Assembly: GCA_934120135.1 (NCBI GenBank)
Contig: CAKOTK010000001.1
Location: 146,592 to 210,591, forward strand
Direction: 5' to 3'
Origin: an uncultured Clostridia bacterium
GTDB lineage: Bacteria > Bacillota > Clostridia > TANB77 > CAG-508
DNA: 64,000 nt
Shown: positions 8,831 to 16,580 of the stretch, in pieces
How the letters are laid out: each line of letters begins with the position of its first letter
Numbering within the stretch: position 1 is the first letter of the stretch
Made by a program: the position numbers and the translations under genes
The notes under the pieces: generated by a model
The model's input: the letters and a program-made list of their open reading frames with translations, nothing else
Told to the model about the DNA's origin: nothing
Databases searched by the model: none

Positions 8831-10114
8831 CTATGTCGGATTTTTTAGAATTTCGTCATATAATGTCAAAGTCTTCCTTCCTTTTATCTCTTCACTTGTA
8901 TAACCAAGTTCTTTTAGTTCACTACTTGTATAGTTTTCTACAATAGCATATTTATCGTTTTGTCTCAAAACTTTAACTAATATTCTATCTTGATATCCAT
9001 TTCTTGTTCTAACAATATATGAAACTTCATTTTCTCCTTTTTGTTCTTTTCCTAATGCTGTATTTGGTATTTTCTTTCCACTATCACTCCACCAAATTAT
9101 ATCAAAAGATACTTTCCTATAGCTAATCATTTCTTGCACTTGTTCATCAATTTTAAATATAATTACAACCTTGTCATCTTCTCTAGATATATATTCTATT
9201 TCGCTTGTAACTTCTTTATTGTTCGAAAGTCTTAATTTAATTTTCTTTCCTGTCTCTGCTTCTTGTGCTTGTTTAGAATCTAAAATACAAGCTATATAAC
9301 ATTCAAAATTGTTTATTATTTTAGCACTTTCTTTACTGTCAGCTACTATTTGTCCAGTTTTCAAATTTAAATTATTTAAAAGTTTAGATGTAATTTTCGA
9401 AAAGTCCTTTGGTGTAAGTACATCTTCGTATCCATCCACTTTATATGACACTGTTCCACTTATTGGCGCATTCAGTTTCTCCGAACCTTCATTTAGCTTG
9501 TTTTCATAATTACTTCTTTCATTTATAAGTTTATTTAAATATGAACCTGCTGGACTTAATTTTCCAGCAATTTTAGCTTTTTTTACAATATTATTTGAAA
9601 TTTCTTTTTTTACTTTTGTTATTGTTTGTATACTGTTTTCCTCTCTTAAAGACACTATTTGACTCTCTATTTGTTTTTCTAGTGCTTTTATGTCACCTGG
9701 AAGTAAAGTATTTTCTTTCGACATAGCTTCATCAATTTTTACATCCAAATCTCTTATCTTACTTATTAGACTTTCCTCTCCAGAAGAATAGTAACGAAAA
9801 ATGGCTTCTCCTTTTGCTACTCTTTCACCTTCTGTTTTTATTTGTTCAATTCCATTTTTATAATTTGAACCTTTTACTACAGTTTCTTCACGAATAATAT
9901 ATCCAACCGCTTTCTCAGTTTGATATATTTTACCTTGTTCTACGGTAAATGTATCTGTAGGATTTTTTATAAATACTACTACTTTGTAAATGCAAAATAT
10001 AGAGACAAGAAGAGTTGCAGCAGAAATAATTAGCGCTTTTTTATTGTTTTTTAACGCCTCTAAATTCATTTTGTTCTTTACTTTTTTCTTTCTACTTGCT
10101 TTCTTTTTCTCCAC
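8831..10114 (-). CDS. HlyD-like membrane-anchored adaptor protein
   Basis: A 427-residue protein with a very basic N-terminus (residues 1-27), one transmembrane helix (about 28-50) and a large extracellular part. The barrel-sandwich hybrid pattern of membrane fusion proteins is visible: a first half before residue 110 (GYIIREETVVKGSNY), an alpha-helical hairpin (about 115-210) and a returning half near 215-225 (LNAPISGTVSYKVDGYED). HlyD-family proteins bridge transporters to the envelope, but no ABC partner lies next to it. It overlaps the 3' end of miaA by 23 bp and precedes sepF, so it is probably expressed with the division genes. Partner and substrate are unknown. Confidence 0.75.
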   Translation of the reverse strand: MEKKKASRKKKVKNKMNLEALKNNKKALIISAATLLVSIFCIYKVVVFIKNPTDTFTVEQGKIYQTEKAVGYIIREETVVKGSNYKNGIEQIKTEGERVAKGEAIFRYYSSGEESLISKIRDLDVKIDEAMSKENTLLPGDIKALEKQIESQIVSLREENSIQTITKVKKEISNNIVKKAKIAGKLSPAGSYLNKLINERSNYENKLNEGSEKLNAPISGTVSYKVDGYEDVLTPKDFSKITSKLLNNLNLKTGQIVADSKESAKIINNFECYIACILDSKQAQEAETGKKIKLRLSNNKEVTSEIEYISREDDKVVIIFKIDEQVQEMISYRKVSFDIIWWSDSGKKIPNTALGKEQKGENEVSYIVRTRNGYQDRILVKVLRQNDKYAIVENYTSSELKELGYTSEEIKGRKTLTLYDEILKNPT

Positions 10115-11027
10115 TGTATTCCTCCAAAATATATTGTATATTTTGTTCTAATGGTGCTAAACCATTTATCCATTTTATGTCTTTATTTTTTCTAAACCAA
10201 GTTAATTGCCTTTTAGCATATCTTCTAGTTTCCATTTTTAGTTTTTCTATCATCTCTTCTTTAGTAGTTTCACCTTCTATGTACTCTACTACCTCTTTGT
10301 ACCCTAAACCTTGCATTGCTGTTGGAAATTCTTTGTATTTATTTACTAAGTTTTGCACTTCTTCTATTAACCCTTGTTCTAGCATGATGTCAACTCTTAA
10401 GTTTATTCTTTCATATAACTTTTCTCTATCCATAGTTATTGCAAAAACAATATAATCATATGGTGGTGGAATTAGCCTTGATTCGGCTTCTAGTTGGGTT
10501 TTAGTTTTGCCAGTTTGATGATAAATTTCTAATATTCTCATTATACGTTTCTTGTCATTTTTACTAATACTTTGAATTGCCTGTTCATCTATTTTTTTAG
10601 CCTCTTCATATAGCTTTTCTAATCCTTCTTGTTCTACTAGTTTTTCTAATTCTTGCCTATATTTTAAATCTGTTTCAAGTTCTAGATATTCAATATTGTA
10701 TACTAAGGCATCAACATATAATCCTGTTCCTCCAACTATTATCGGGGTTTTGTTTCTACTTAAAATTTCTTCTATTTTTTGAGTAGCCGCCTTTTTAAAG
10801 TCTGCTACACTATACCTTTCGCTTGGCAATACAAAATCTATTAGATGGTGTGGTATTCCATCCATTTCTTCTACTGTAGGCTTTGCTGTGCCTATAGTCA
10901 TATCTTTATATATTTGCATAGAATCGCAAGAAATAATTTCACCATCTATTTTCTTGGCAAGTTCAATAGACAAGCTGGTTTTTCCTGATGCTGTAGGTCC
11001 ACATATAATAATTACCTTTGGTTTCAT
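10092..11027 (-). CDS. miaA: tRNA dimethylallyltransferase MiaA
   Basis: A 311-residue enzyme that adds a dimethylallyl group to A37 of tRNAs reading UNN codons. The P-loop GPTASGKTSL is at residues 8-17, the substrate motif DSMQIYKDMTIGTAKP at about 35-50, HHLIDF near 61, and the VGGTGLYVDALVYNI signature near 97-111. The C-terminal part contains RRYAKRQLTWFRK, the usual tRNA-contact motif. Length is normal. It is transcribed from the mutL side, and the 13-bp gap to the upstream membrane protein suggests one operon. mutL-miaA proximity is classical. Confidence 0.96.
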   Translation of the reverse strand: MKPKVIIICGPTASGKTSLSIELAKKIDGEIISCDSMQIYKDMTIGTAKPTVEEMDGIPHHLIDFVLPSERYSVADFKKAATQKIEEILSRNKTPIIVGGTGLYVDALVYNIEYLELETDLKYRQELEKLVEQEGLEKLYEEAKKIDEQAIQSISKNDKKRIMRILEIYHQTGKTKTQLEAESRLIPPPYDYIVFAITMDREKLYERINLRVDIMLEQGLIEEVQNLVNKYKEFPTAMQGLGYKEVVEYIEGETTKEEMIEKLKMETRRYAKRQLTWFRKNKDIKWINGLAPLEQNIQYILEEYSGEKESK

Positions 11028-11040
11028 TTCGTTCTCCTTT

Positions 11041-11472
11041 TTATTTTTGTGCTGATTGCACTATGTTTAAAATTCCATTTTGAATATCTTTAAAATAAAA
11101 GAATTCAATTATTAATACAATTATCAAAATTACAGAAAATAATATTATACGATTTCTGAAATTTTGTTTTTTCAATCTGCCTTGTTTAAAATATTTATAA
11201 GAACTAGCTAAAAAAGGTAGTACCACCATACAGTTTATTGGTACAAATGTAAATACTATAAAGTTTTTGCCTAACTCTTTCGCTGTTCCTAAATCAATAT
11301 TTCTAGTGCTTAACCAATATATTGATGAAACTGTAATATATATAATCGCAACGCCAACTACTATAAATGTCATTTTTTCTTTTTGGGCAATTTCTTTTCC
11401 TAACATTTTATATGTCATAAAAATTGCTATTAAATTTAATACTAAAATAGATAGATAAATAAATATAACCAT
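11041..11472 (-). CDS. Small four-helix membrane protein, unknown function
   Basis: A 143-residue integral membrane protein with four hydrophobic segments at about residues 2-22, 33-54, 70-92 and 107-128. A basic loop (KQGRLKKQNFRNR) precedes the last helix, and there is no motif I recognise. It sits between mutL (9-bp gap) and miaA (13-bp gap) in what must be one transcript. The surrounding genes concern DNA repair and tRNA modification and do not explain it. Confidence 0.75.
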   Translation of the reverse strand: MVIFIYLSILVLNLIAIFMTYKMLGKEIAQKEKMTFIVVGVAIIYITVSSIYWLSTRNIDLGTAKELGKNFIVFTFVPINCMVVLPFLASSYKYFKQGRLKKQNFRNRIILFSVILIIVLIIEFFYFKDIQNGILNIVQSAQK

Positions 11473-11481
11473 TGTTTTCTC

Positions 11482-13587
11482 CTATCTCCTTGAAAATTTT
11501 CTTTCAATATCTGTTTTTGTCATTTTTATTGCTGTTGGCCTTCCATGTGGACATGTAAATGGATTTGGAAGTACTAATAATTGCTTTAGTAAATTATCTA
11601 CCTCTGCTTGAGTAAGAACCATATTAGCTTTTACTGCTGCTTTACATGCTACTGTCGCAATAAATTTTTCTTCTATTTCCTGTTTAGCTGTCCTTGCTAC
11701 TGTATTTATTTCGTCAAGAGTCTCTAAAAATAATTCTTTAGTATCAAGATCTAGACATATATTTGGAACCCCACTTAATTTAATAGTGTTTTCACCAAAT
11801 TCTTCAAGTGTGAATCCAGCCTTTCTAAACATATCCATGTTTTCTTTTGCTATATCCATTTCTTTATGTGATAAGTTTATGATGTCTGGTAATAACATTA
11901 ATTGAGAATCTTTTTCTGAATCACTATAATAATTTTTCTTTACCTTTTCATATAAAATTCTTTCATGTGCTGCATGTTGGTCTAGTATATATAGCTCATT
12001 GTTTAATTCTAGAATTATATATGTAGAAAATGCTATTCCAATAAATTTGTATGGTGGAATCTCCTCTTTTTCTTGTGGTTTAAATATTGATACATTTTCT
12101 AATGACGTCATTTCTTGTGGTTGTACTGTTAGCTTTTCTTCTTTTTCTTTTTCCTCTTGTACTTGTTTTCTTACATCAGATGGCATTGTTCCAAAAGTTT
12201 TTATATACATTTCATCAAAACTTTGTGGAGTATCTTCTACTTTTAACTCTTCTAGTTTATTTATGTTATTTATAATTTTAGTACTATTTTCTGTTGCTGT
12301 AGTGTTTCCACTTACAGGTAATTCATATGCTGATGTATCTTCTGTTACTTTTACTTGTTCTTTCACTTCATTTAAGCCCATTTTATTAGAATAAATTTGA
12401 GCTATTAGATTACTTTTATCTTCTTCCTCTTCTGGTTCTTCTTTTTCTTTTTTGAATTTTCTAAATAGTCCTCCAAAAGACTTTTCTTCAATTTTGTTGT
12501 CATATTTTATTTGTTCTACTGGTGCTGTGCTAACCATTATTGTATCCATCGGAACAGTTTTAGTTTCTTCATTTACCTTTTCAGTATCTGCAACTAAGTC
12601 TCCTTTTAATAATCCATCTCTTATAGCATGGTATACTGCCTTAAACACTTTACTTTCTTCCTCAAATCTAACTTCAAGTTTTGCTGGATGTACATTAACA
12701 TCTACCTTTTGTGGATTCATTTCAACATTTAAAACTAAAAATCCATATTTACCAATTGTAATCAAACCTTTATATCCTTGCTCTGCTGCACTTGTTAAAG
12801 TTTTATCTTTTACATATCTTTTATTTACAAAGAATAATTGGTTTGAACGGTTTGAACGAGCTATAACTGGTTTTCCAATTACTCCTGTAACTGTCATATC
12901 TTCATAGTTATAATTTATTTCTAATATATTTTCTGCAATGTCTTTTCCATATATGCTGTATATAACTGCCTTAAAATCATTATTTCCTGGTGTTTGGATT
13001 ATTGTTTTACCTGTGTTAATTAACTTTATTGCAATTTCAGGATGAATTAAAGCTATTCTAGTTACTACATCTTCAATATATCCTGCTTCTGTAAAATCTT
13101 TTTTTAAGAATTTGTATCTAACTGGTGTATTGAAAAATAAGTCTTGAATAACAATAGTTGTTCCCTTTGGGCAACCTGCTTCTTCTTTGTTTTTTATTGT
13201 TCCCCCTTCAACTTCTACCTTGTATCCAATTTCATTTTCTACATATTTTGAAGTCATCTCTACTCTGCTGATAGCTGCTATACTTGCTAAAGCCTCACCT
13301 CTAAATCCCATAGATTTGACTGTTTCCAAATCTTCTGCTTTTCTAATTTTTGAAGTAGCATGTCTCTCAAATGCTATTTCCATATCATCTGGTGCAATTC
13401 CTTTTCCATTGTCAGTAATACGAATGTATGAAATTCCACCATTTCTTATTTCTACTGTTATTGCTGTGGCACCTGCGTCAATTGAGTTTTCCATTAATTC
13501 TTTTACTACTGATGCTGGTCTTTCAATTACTTCGCCTGCTGCAATTTTGTTTATTGTATTGTCATCTAATAGTACTATATTTCCCAT
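11482..13587 (-). CDS. mutL: DNA mismatch repair protein MutL
   Basis: A 701-residue mismatch repair endonuclease/ATPase. The GHKL ATPase motifs are present: NKIAAGEVIERPASVVKEL with ENSIDAGA near residue 33, DNGKGI near 58 and a GFRGEAL lid near 95. A low-complexity acidic linker spans about 375-500. The C-terminal domain carries the endonuclease motif DQHAAHERILYE (the DQHA-X2-E-X4-E form), ACKAAVKA and CPHGRPT, so it should nick DNA itself, as in bacteria without MutH. MutS is not in this window. The gene is first in a transcript with the membrane protein and miaA. Confidence 0.96.
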   Translation of the reverse strand: MGNIVLLDDNTINKIAAGEVIERPASVVKELMENSIDAGATAITVEIRNGGISYIRITDNGKGIAPDDMEIAFERHATSKIRKAEDLETVKSMGFRGEALASIAAISRVEMTSKYVENEIGYKVEVEGGTIKNKEEAGCPKGTTIVIQDLFFNTPVRYKFLKKDFTEAGYIEDVVTRIALIHPEIAIKLINTGKTIIQTPGNNDFKAVIYSIYGKDIAENILEINYNYEDMTVTGVIGKPVIARSNRSNQLFFVNKRYVKDKTLTSAAEQGYKGLITIGKYGFLVLNVEMNPQKVDVNVHPAKLEVRFEEESKVFKAVYHAIRDGLLKGDLVADTEKVNEETKTVPMDTIMVSTAPVEQIKYDNKIEEKSFGGLFRKFKKEKEEPEEEEDKSNLIAQIYSNKMGLNEVKEQVKVTEDTSAYELPVSGNTTATENSTKIINNINKLEELKVEDTPQSFDEMYIKTFGTMPSDVRKQVQEEKEKEEKLTVQPQEMTSLENVSIFKPQEKEEIPPYKFIGIAFSTYIILELNNELYILDQHAAHERILYEKVKKNYYSDSEKDSQLMLLPDIINLSHKEMDIAKENMDMFRKAGFTLEEFGENTIKLSGVPNICLDLDTKELFLETLDEINTVARTAKQEIEEKFIATVACKAAVKANMVLTQAEVDNLLKQLLVLPNPFTCPHGRPTAIKMTKTDIERKFSRR

Positions 13588-13767
13588 TGTTTTTTCCTCC
13601 GTTTTTATACCTAATTATTTCTTGTTGAATTATATCATTCTTTTTCTATTTTTTGTATAGTTTTTAGACAAATTTTGTGTAATTATTTTGTGTAACACTT
13701 TTTTAGAAATCAGAATACTATATACCATACGAAAGAGCTAAAAATATTTTATAGGAGGTAGAAGACA

Positions 13768-13875
13768 ATGGGATGTGGTTGCAATAATAGTGAACTACTA
13801 TGGTTCATAATCTTATTCTTATTACTTTTCTGCTGTGGCAATGGCTGCGGATGCAACAACGGTTGTGGTTGCTAA
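13768..13875 (+). CDS. 35-aa Cys/Gly-rich single-span membrane peptide
   Basis: The peptide starts MGCGCNNSELLWFIILF, has one central hydrophobic helix (about residues 9-21) and ends in a Cys/Gly/Asn-rich tail (CCGNGCGCNNGCGC) with ten cysteines overall. ATAGGAGG lies 12 nt before the ATG. It resembles the tiny glycine-rich hydrophobic proteins of the YjcZ type found in spores of Bacilli and Clostridia, but that link is by general appearance only. It is the first of two tandem similar genes sharing one terminator. Confidence 0.7.
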   Translation: MGCGCNNSELLWFIILFLLLFCCGNGCGCNNGCGC

Positions 13876-13906
13876 TTAAAATGTACATGTGAAAGGAGTG
13901 AATAAT

Positions 13907-14032
13907 ATGCCAGAGAATAGAGGATGCGGATGTGGCGGATTTGGTTTTGGTGATGATTGCTGCATTTGGATAATTATCTTTATAATCTTAATTTGTTGCT
14001 GCTGTGGTGGCAATAGAGGTGGATGTTGCTAA
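13907..14032 (+). CDS. 41-aa Cys/Gly-rich single-span membrane peptide
   Basis: The second of a tandem pair 31 bp after the first. It reads MPENRGCGCGGFGFGDDCC, then a hydrophobic helix (IWIIIFIILI), then CCCCGG and a Cys-ending tail. GAAAGGAG lies 7 nt upstream of the ATG. Same design as its neighbour: Cys-rich patches on both sides of one membrane helix. The cysteines might bind metal or crosslink a spore or envelope layer; this is inference. Confidence 0.7.
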   Translation: MPENRGCGCGGFGFGDDCCIWIIIFIILICCCCGGNRGGCC

Positions 14033-14046
14033 TCTAAGCAACTAAA

Positions 14047-14070
14047 AAGGCATCCTAAAAAGGATGTCTT
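14047..14070. terminator. Bidirectional terminator between the Cys-rich pair and the 47-aa gene
   Basis: Stem AAGGCATCCT / AGGATGTCTT with an AAAA loop. T runs follow on both strands, so it can end the plus-strand Cys-rich transcript and the minus-strand gene at 14086-14229. Confidence 0.8.
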
Positions 14071-14085
14071 TTGTTTATATTTATT

Positions 14086-14229
14086 CTATTTTTTCTTAGA
14101 TACTTGTTCAGGTTCTTTACGTCTATTTCTTTTTCTTCTTCCCCCTTCTTTATCAAAATCGTTTTTTCTTCTATCATCACTTTGTTTTCTTCTATCTTCA
14201 AATATTTTTCCTTTTTTATCTACTACCAT
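14086..14229 (-). CDS. 47-aa highly charged Arg/Lys-rich protein
   Basis: Starts MVVDKKGKIFEDRRKQSDD; about half of the residues are Arg, Lys, Asp or Glu, and the end is basic (GGRRKRNRRKEPEQ). AAGGAGA lies 7 nt upstream of the ATG, and the shared terminator at 14047-14070 follows the stop, so it looks like a genuine small gene. There is no membrane segment. It might bind nucleic acid or ribosomes; that is only a guess from the charge. Not recognised. Confidence 0.65.
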   Translation of the reverse strand: MVVDKKGKIFEDRRKQSDDRRKNDFDKEGGRRKRNRRKEPEQVSKKK

Positions 14230-14313
14230 ATATCATTCTCCTTAGTTATTTTATATATTTATATTACTTTATATTCCAAAAAAAATCAAGAGCTTTTTTA
14301 GTTTTTTATTGTG

Positions 14314-14342
14314 TTGACATAATATATTTATTGTATTATAAT
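14314..14342 (+). promoter_or_regulatory. Consensus sigma-A promoter of the 196-aa orphan gene
   Basis: TTGACA at 14314-14319, 17-bp spacer, TATAAT at 14337-14342, about 48 bp before the start codon. Confidence 0.85.
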
Positions 14343-14390
14343 TTAAGTATATTCATTATTGACATTTTTTACTTATAGGAGGTTATTACC

Positions 14391-14981
14391 ATGAAGAAAA
14401 CCTTAAGACAATTTAGTCGGAAAAAAATTTCTGAAATAGCTGTTGCTTATTCAAATGGAACCTATACCTACCACGATTTTCTCGAGCAATACCCTGATTA
14501 CAGTCAACACCAATTTTATACTATCCTGTATATCTCTGTTAATAAGGCAATTGTTTCAGAGCAAATTGCTAGAAAAATTCAAAATGTTGCCACTATCTCT
14601 TCTGTTCAAAAAGCAGAAGATAATAATGCCGATCCTAATTCTGTTGAGGCTATTCGACGGAGAGTTTTCAATAGTTGGGAACGTCGCATTAGAGTTATGC
14701 AATGTTTTTGTTTTTCTAAAAACGAAGCAAGAAACTTGGTAGAGGACTACTCCCATAGTCCTCTTTCTAAGAAAGAGTTTTGTAGTCAAAACTGTATTAA
14801 TCCGGTGTTATTTGACAAAACAGTTATTGAGGCAGTTATTCTCAACTGGGTCAATGACGAATGTTTTAACCGATTGTATAGTAAGGCTCTATCTTTTAAT
14901 AACGCCGAAATGGTTGAGCATTTATTTACTCAATTAAGTAAGCGCCGAAATGAAGTAAAAGAGATGTCAAAAAAGGCTTGA
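14391..14981 (+). CDS. 196-aa protein of unknown function (orphan)
   Basis: A soluble, mostly helical protein beginning MKKTLRQFSRKKISEIAVAY, rich in aromatic, Asn and Arg residues (AIRRRVFNSWERRIRVMQCF). It has no signal peptide, membrane segment or motif that I recognise. A consensus promoter, AGGAGG ten nucleotides before the ATG and a strong terminator make it a complete single-gene unit, and it is one of the few plus-strand genes in this half of the window. Codon use (ctc, gcc, cgg, cgt) is more GC-rich than in its neighbours. It lies just beyond a duplicated tRNA-Gln 3' end, so it may be cargo of an old integration event. Confidence 0.7.
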   Translation: MKKTLRQFSRKKISEIAVAYSNGTYTYHDFLEQYPDYSQHQFYTILYISVNKAIVSEQIARKIQNVATISSVQKAEDNNADPNSVEAIRRRVFNSWERRIRVMQCFCFSKNEARNLVEDYSHSPLSKKEFCSQNCINPVLFDKTVIEAVILNWVNDECFNRLYSKALSFNNAEMVEHLFTQLSKRRNEVKEMSKKA

Positions 14982-14994
14982 TAATTTGAGCCAC

Positions 14995-15026
14995 AAAAAA
15001 CTCGTAGAATTTTCTACGAGTTTTTT
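14995..15026. terminator. Strong bidirectional terminator after the 196-aa orphan gene
   Basis: Nine-bp stem CTCGTAGAA / TTCTACGAG (15001-15020), flanked by A6 and T6. The hairpin and the bases after it resemble the terminator plus 3' end of tRNA-Gln further right, so it belongs to a duplicated unit. Confidence 0.85.
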
Positions 15027-15028
15027 AT

Positions 15029-15053
15029 TGGTTGGGCTAGCTAGATTCGAATA
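15029..15053 (-). pseudogene. Duplicated 3' end of tRNA-Gln (att-like remnant)
   Basis: On the minus strand this reads TTCGAATCTAGCTAGCCCAA followed by CCA: the T-loop, 3' T-stem and acceptor strand of the tRNA-Gln gene at 15170-15244, with one difference in 23 bases. The rest of the tRNA is missing. The bases up to about 15105 instead contain small hairpins (a GTCC-TTC-GGAC stem) and no recognised gene. A 3' tRNA fragment in the same orientation as the intact gene is what tRNA-targeting integrases leave behind. Confidence 0.75.
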
Positions 15054-15137
15054 CCCCAAGGGTACTTGTTCACTTCGTTCACGGCGCGACGTCCTTCGGA
15101 CTCTATCTCTGCTTACTACACAGCATATTCAAAATAA

Positions 15138-15166
15138 AAAAACCGTAGCTTTGCTACGATTTTTTT
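15138..15166. terminator. Terminator of the tRNA-His/tRNA-Gln unit
   Basis: CGTAGC-ttt-GCTACG stem at 15144-15158 with A and T tracts on either side. On the minus strand it directly follows the CCA end of tRNA-Gln. Confidence 0.8.
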
Positions 15167-15169
15167 ATT

Positions 15170-15244
15170 TGGTTGGGCTGGCTAGATTCGAACTAGCGCA
15201 TGCATGAGTCAAAGTCATGTGCCTTACCGCTTGGCTACAGCCCA
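15170..15244 (-). tRNA. tRNA-Gln (anticodon TTG)
   Basis: Minus-strand 75-nt cloverleaf: acceptor TGGGCTG / CAGCCCA, anticodon stem CATGA / TCATG with loop CTTTGAC (anticodon TTG), T loop TTCGAAT, discriminator A and an encoded CCA end. It lies 5 bp after tRNA-His and is probably co-transcribed with it. Confidence 0.95.
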
Positions 15245-15249
15245 TTATA

Positions 15250-15327
15250 TGGGGTGGAAGATGGGACTCGAACCCACGGTCTCCAGTGCCACAAACTGGC
15301 GCGTTAACCAACTACGCTACATCCACC
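15250..15327 (-). tRNA. tRNA-His (anticodon GTG)
   Basis: Minus-strand tRNA with anticodon stem CCAGT / ACTGG and loop TTGTGGC (anticodon GTG). The extra 5' G at 15327 pairs with C73, the identity mark of tRNA-His. The acceptor stem GTGGATG / CTTCCAC has one T-T mismatch, and CCA is encoded. It is the first gene of the two-tRNA unit. Confidence 0.94.
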
Positions 15328-15428
15328 ATCATAATACGTTCACACGCATTTATAATTTTACAATATTTTAACCATATTTGTCAATACAAATTCATTAAAT
15401 AGTTAATATTTTTTATTTTAGAATTAAA

Positions 15429-16148
15429 TTAATCTTCTTTTGCCCAAATTATTATTCTTGCACTTGAGTCATCTGTACAAGTAGTTAATGAAATTTCTCT
15501 TTTTCCATTTGTGCTTCTTGTTGCATAACTAAAGTCATTTGGATCTGTTTTATATTTTTTGTATATTGTATAGGCAACTTTCTTACCTGATAAGTCTGTT
15601 ATATAAATTTTATCTCCTGAAGATAATTTGTTATTGTTTGAGAAAAATGTTCCATTTCTATAATTATGCCCTGCTAATACAGTATTTCCTGTTTGGTTAA
15701 GTCCTGGTCCATATATTATGGTAATACCAACTTCCAATGCTTTTGCAGATGGATCATCTAATATATTATATTTTACCTTAGTTTTTGGTATTTCTATAAC
15801 TCCTGCAACTTTAATTCCTTTATATGTAAGACCACCTGAACTTGTATTCCCGTTGTTGTTTGTATTACTTGATGGCTCCTCTACAATATTTCCATTTGGT
15901 TCTTCTACAATATTATTGTCTTGAATTTGATTTATATTATTAGTATTGTTTGCAATATTATCATTGTTTTGTTGATTATTTTGATTTTCAATATAACTAT
16001 TAAATTGCTCAAGTGAATTCTGTGTATCTTTTCCTGTTGAATATGCTTTATACCAATCTATCCCAACAAAAATTAAAAGCCCAATTATTATAACAATAGC
16101 TACTATTAAAATTATCGTTAATACTTTACTATATTTACTATTTAACAT
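15429..16148 (-). CDS. Sortase (membrane-anchored transpeptidase)
   Basis: A 239-residue cysteine transpeptidase that joins surface proteins to the cell wall. It has an N-terminal membrane anchor (about residues 10-31) and an Asn/Gln-rich linker (47-100). The catalytic beta-barrel contains the His in VLAGHNYRNGTFF (about 160), the Cys in SLTTCTDDSSARIIIW (about 224) and the Arg seven residues after it. The class is uncertain, possibly D- or E-like given the TLTTC-type motif. No LPXTG-type substrate is seen nearby, so it is probably a housekeeping enzyme. It is monocistronic between the tRNAs and hinT. Confidence 0.9.
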   Translation of the reverse strand: MLNSKYSKVLTIILIVAIVIIIGLLIFVGIDWYKAYSTGKDTQNSLEQFNSYIENQNNQQNNDNIANNTNNINQIQDNNIVEEPNGNIVEEPSSNTNNNGNTSSGGLTYKGIKVAGVIEIPKTKVKYNILDDPSAKALEVGITIIYGPGLNQTGNTVLAGHNYRNGTFFSNNNKLSSGDKIYITDLSGKKVAYTIYKKYKTDPNDFSYATRSTNGKREISLTTCTDDSSARIIIWAKED

Positions 16149-16223
16149 TTGTACTCCTCCTATTTTTTCTTATAATTCATATACATAGATTATAACACAT
16201 AAATTTTATTTTTTCCATACTTA

Positions 16224-16568
16224 TTAAACAACTTTTGGTCCCATTTTTTGTCCGGCTAATAAATGGAAATGTATATGCATTACTTCTTGTCCAGAATCTT
16301 TACCGCAATTAGCAACTATTCTAAATCCATTTTCTTCTATACCAATTTGTCTTGCCATCTTATTTATAGCAACAAATATCTTACTAATTAAGTAACTGTC
16401 TTCTTCAGTAACATCAAGTAAAGTTGCTATATGCTTTTTAGGTATTACTAATATATGAATTGGAGTTACAGGGTTAATATCTTTAAATGCAATAACATCT
16501 TCATCTTCATATACTTTTTCTGAAGGAATTTCTCCTTTTATTATTTTACAAAAAACACAATCATCCAT
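16224..16568 (-). CDS. hinT: HIT-family purine nucleoside phosphoramidase
   Basis: A 114-residue histidine-triad protein. It starts DDCVFCKIIKGEIPSEKVYE, has the KHIATLLD segment, and ends with the catalytic triad HIHFHLLAGQKMGP near 98-112. HinT proteins hydrolyse AMP-lysine and similar phosphoramidates and can clear aminoacyl-AMP. It is 12 bp downstream of alaS, which fits a link to tRNA charging. Length is typical; high confidence in family. Confidence 0.92.
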   Translation of the reverse strand: MDDCVFCKIIKGEIPSEKVYEDEDVIAFKDINPVTPIHILVIPKKHIATLLDVTEEDSYLISKIFVAINKMARQIGIEENGFRIVANCGKDSGQEVMHIHFHLLAGQKMGPKVV

Positions 16569-16580
16569 ACCTTATTCTCC

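Noticed and set aside
14986..15402. Plus-strand frames over the tRNA-Gln/tRNA-His region
   Set aside because: They are antisense to the tRNA genes and the duplicated tRNA fragment; no ribosome sites.
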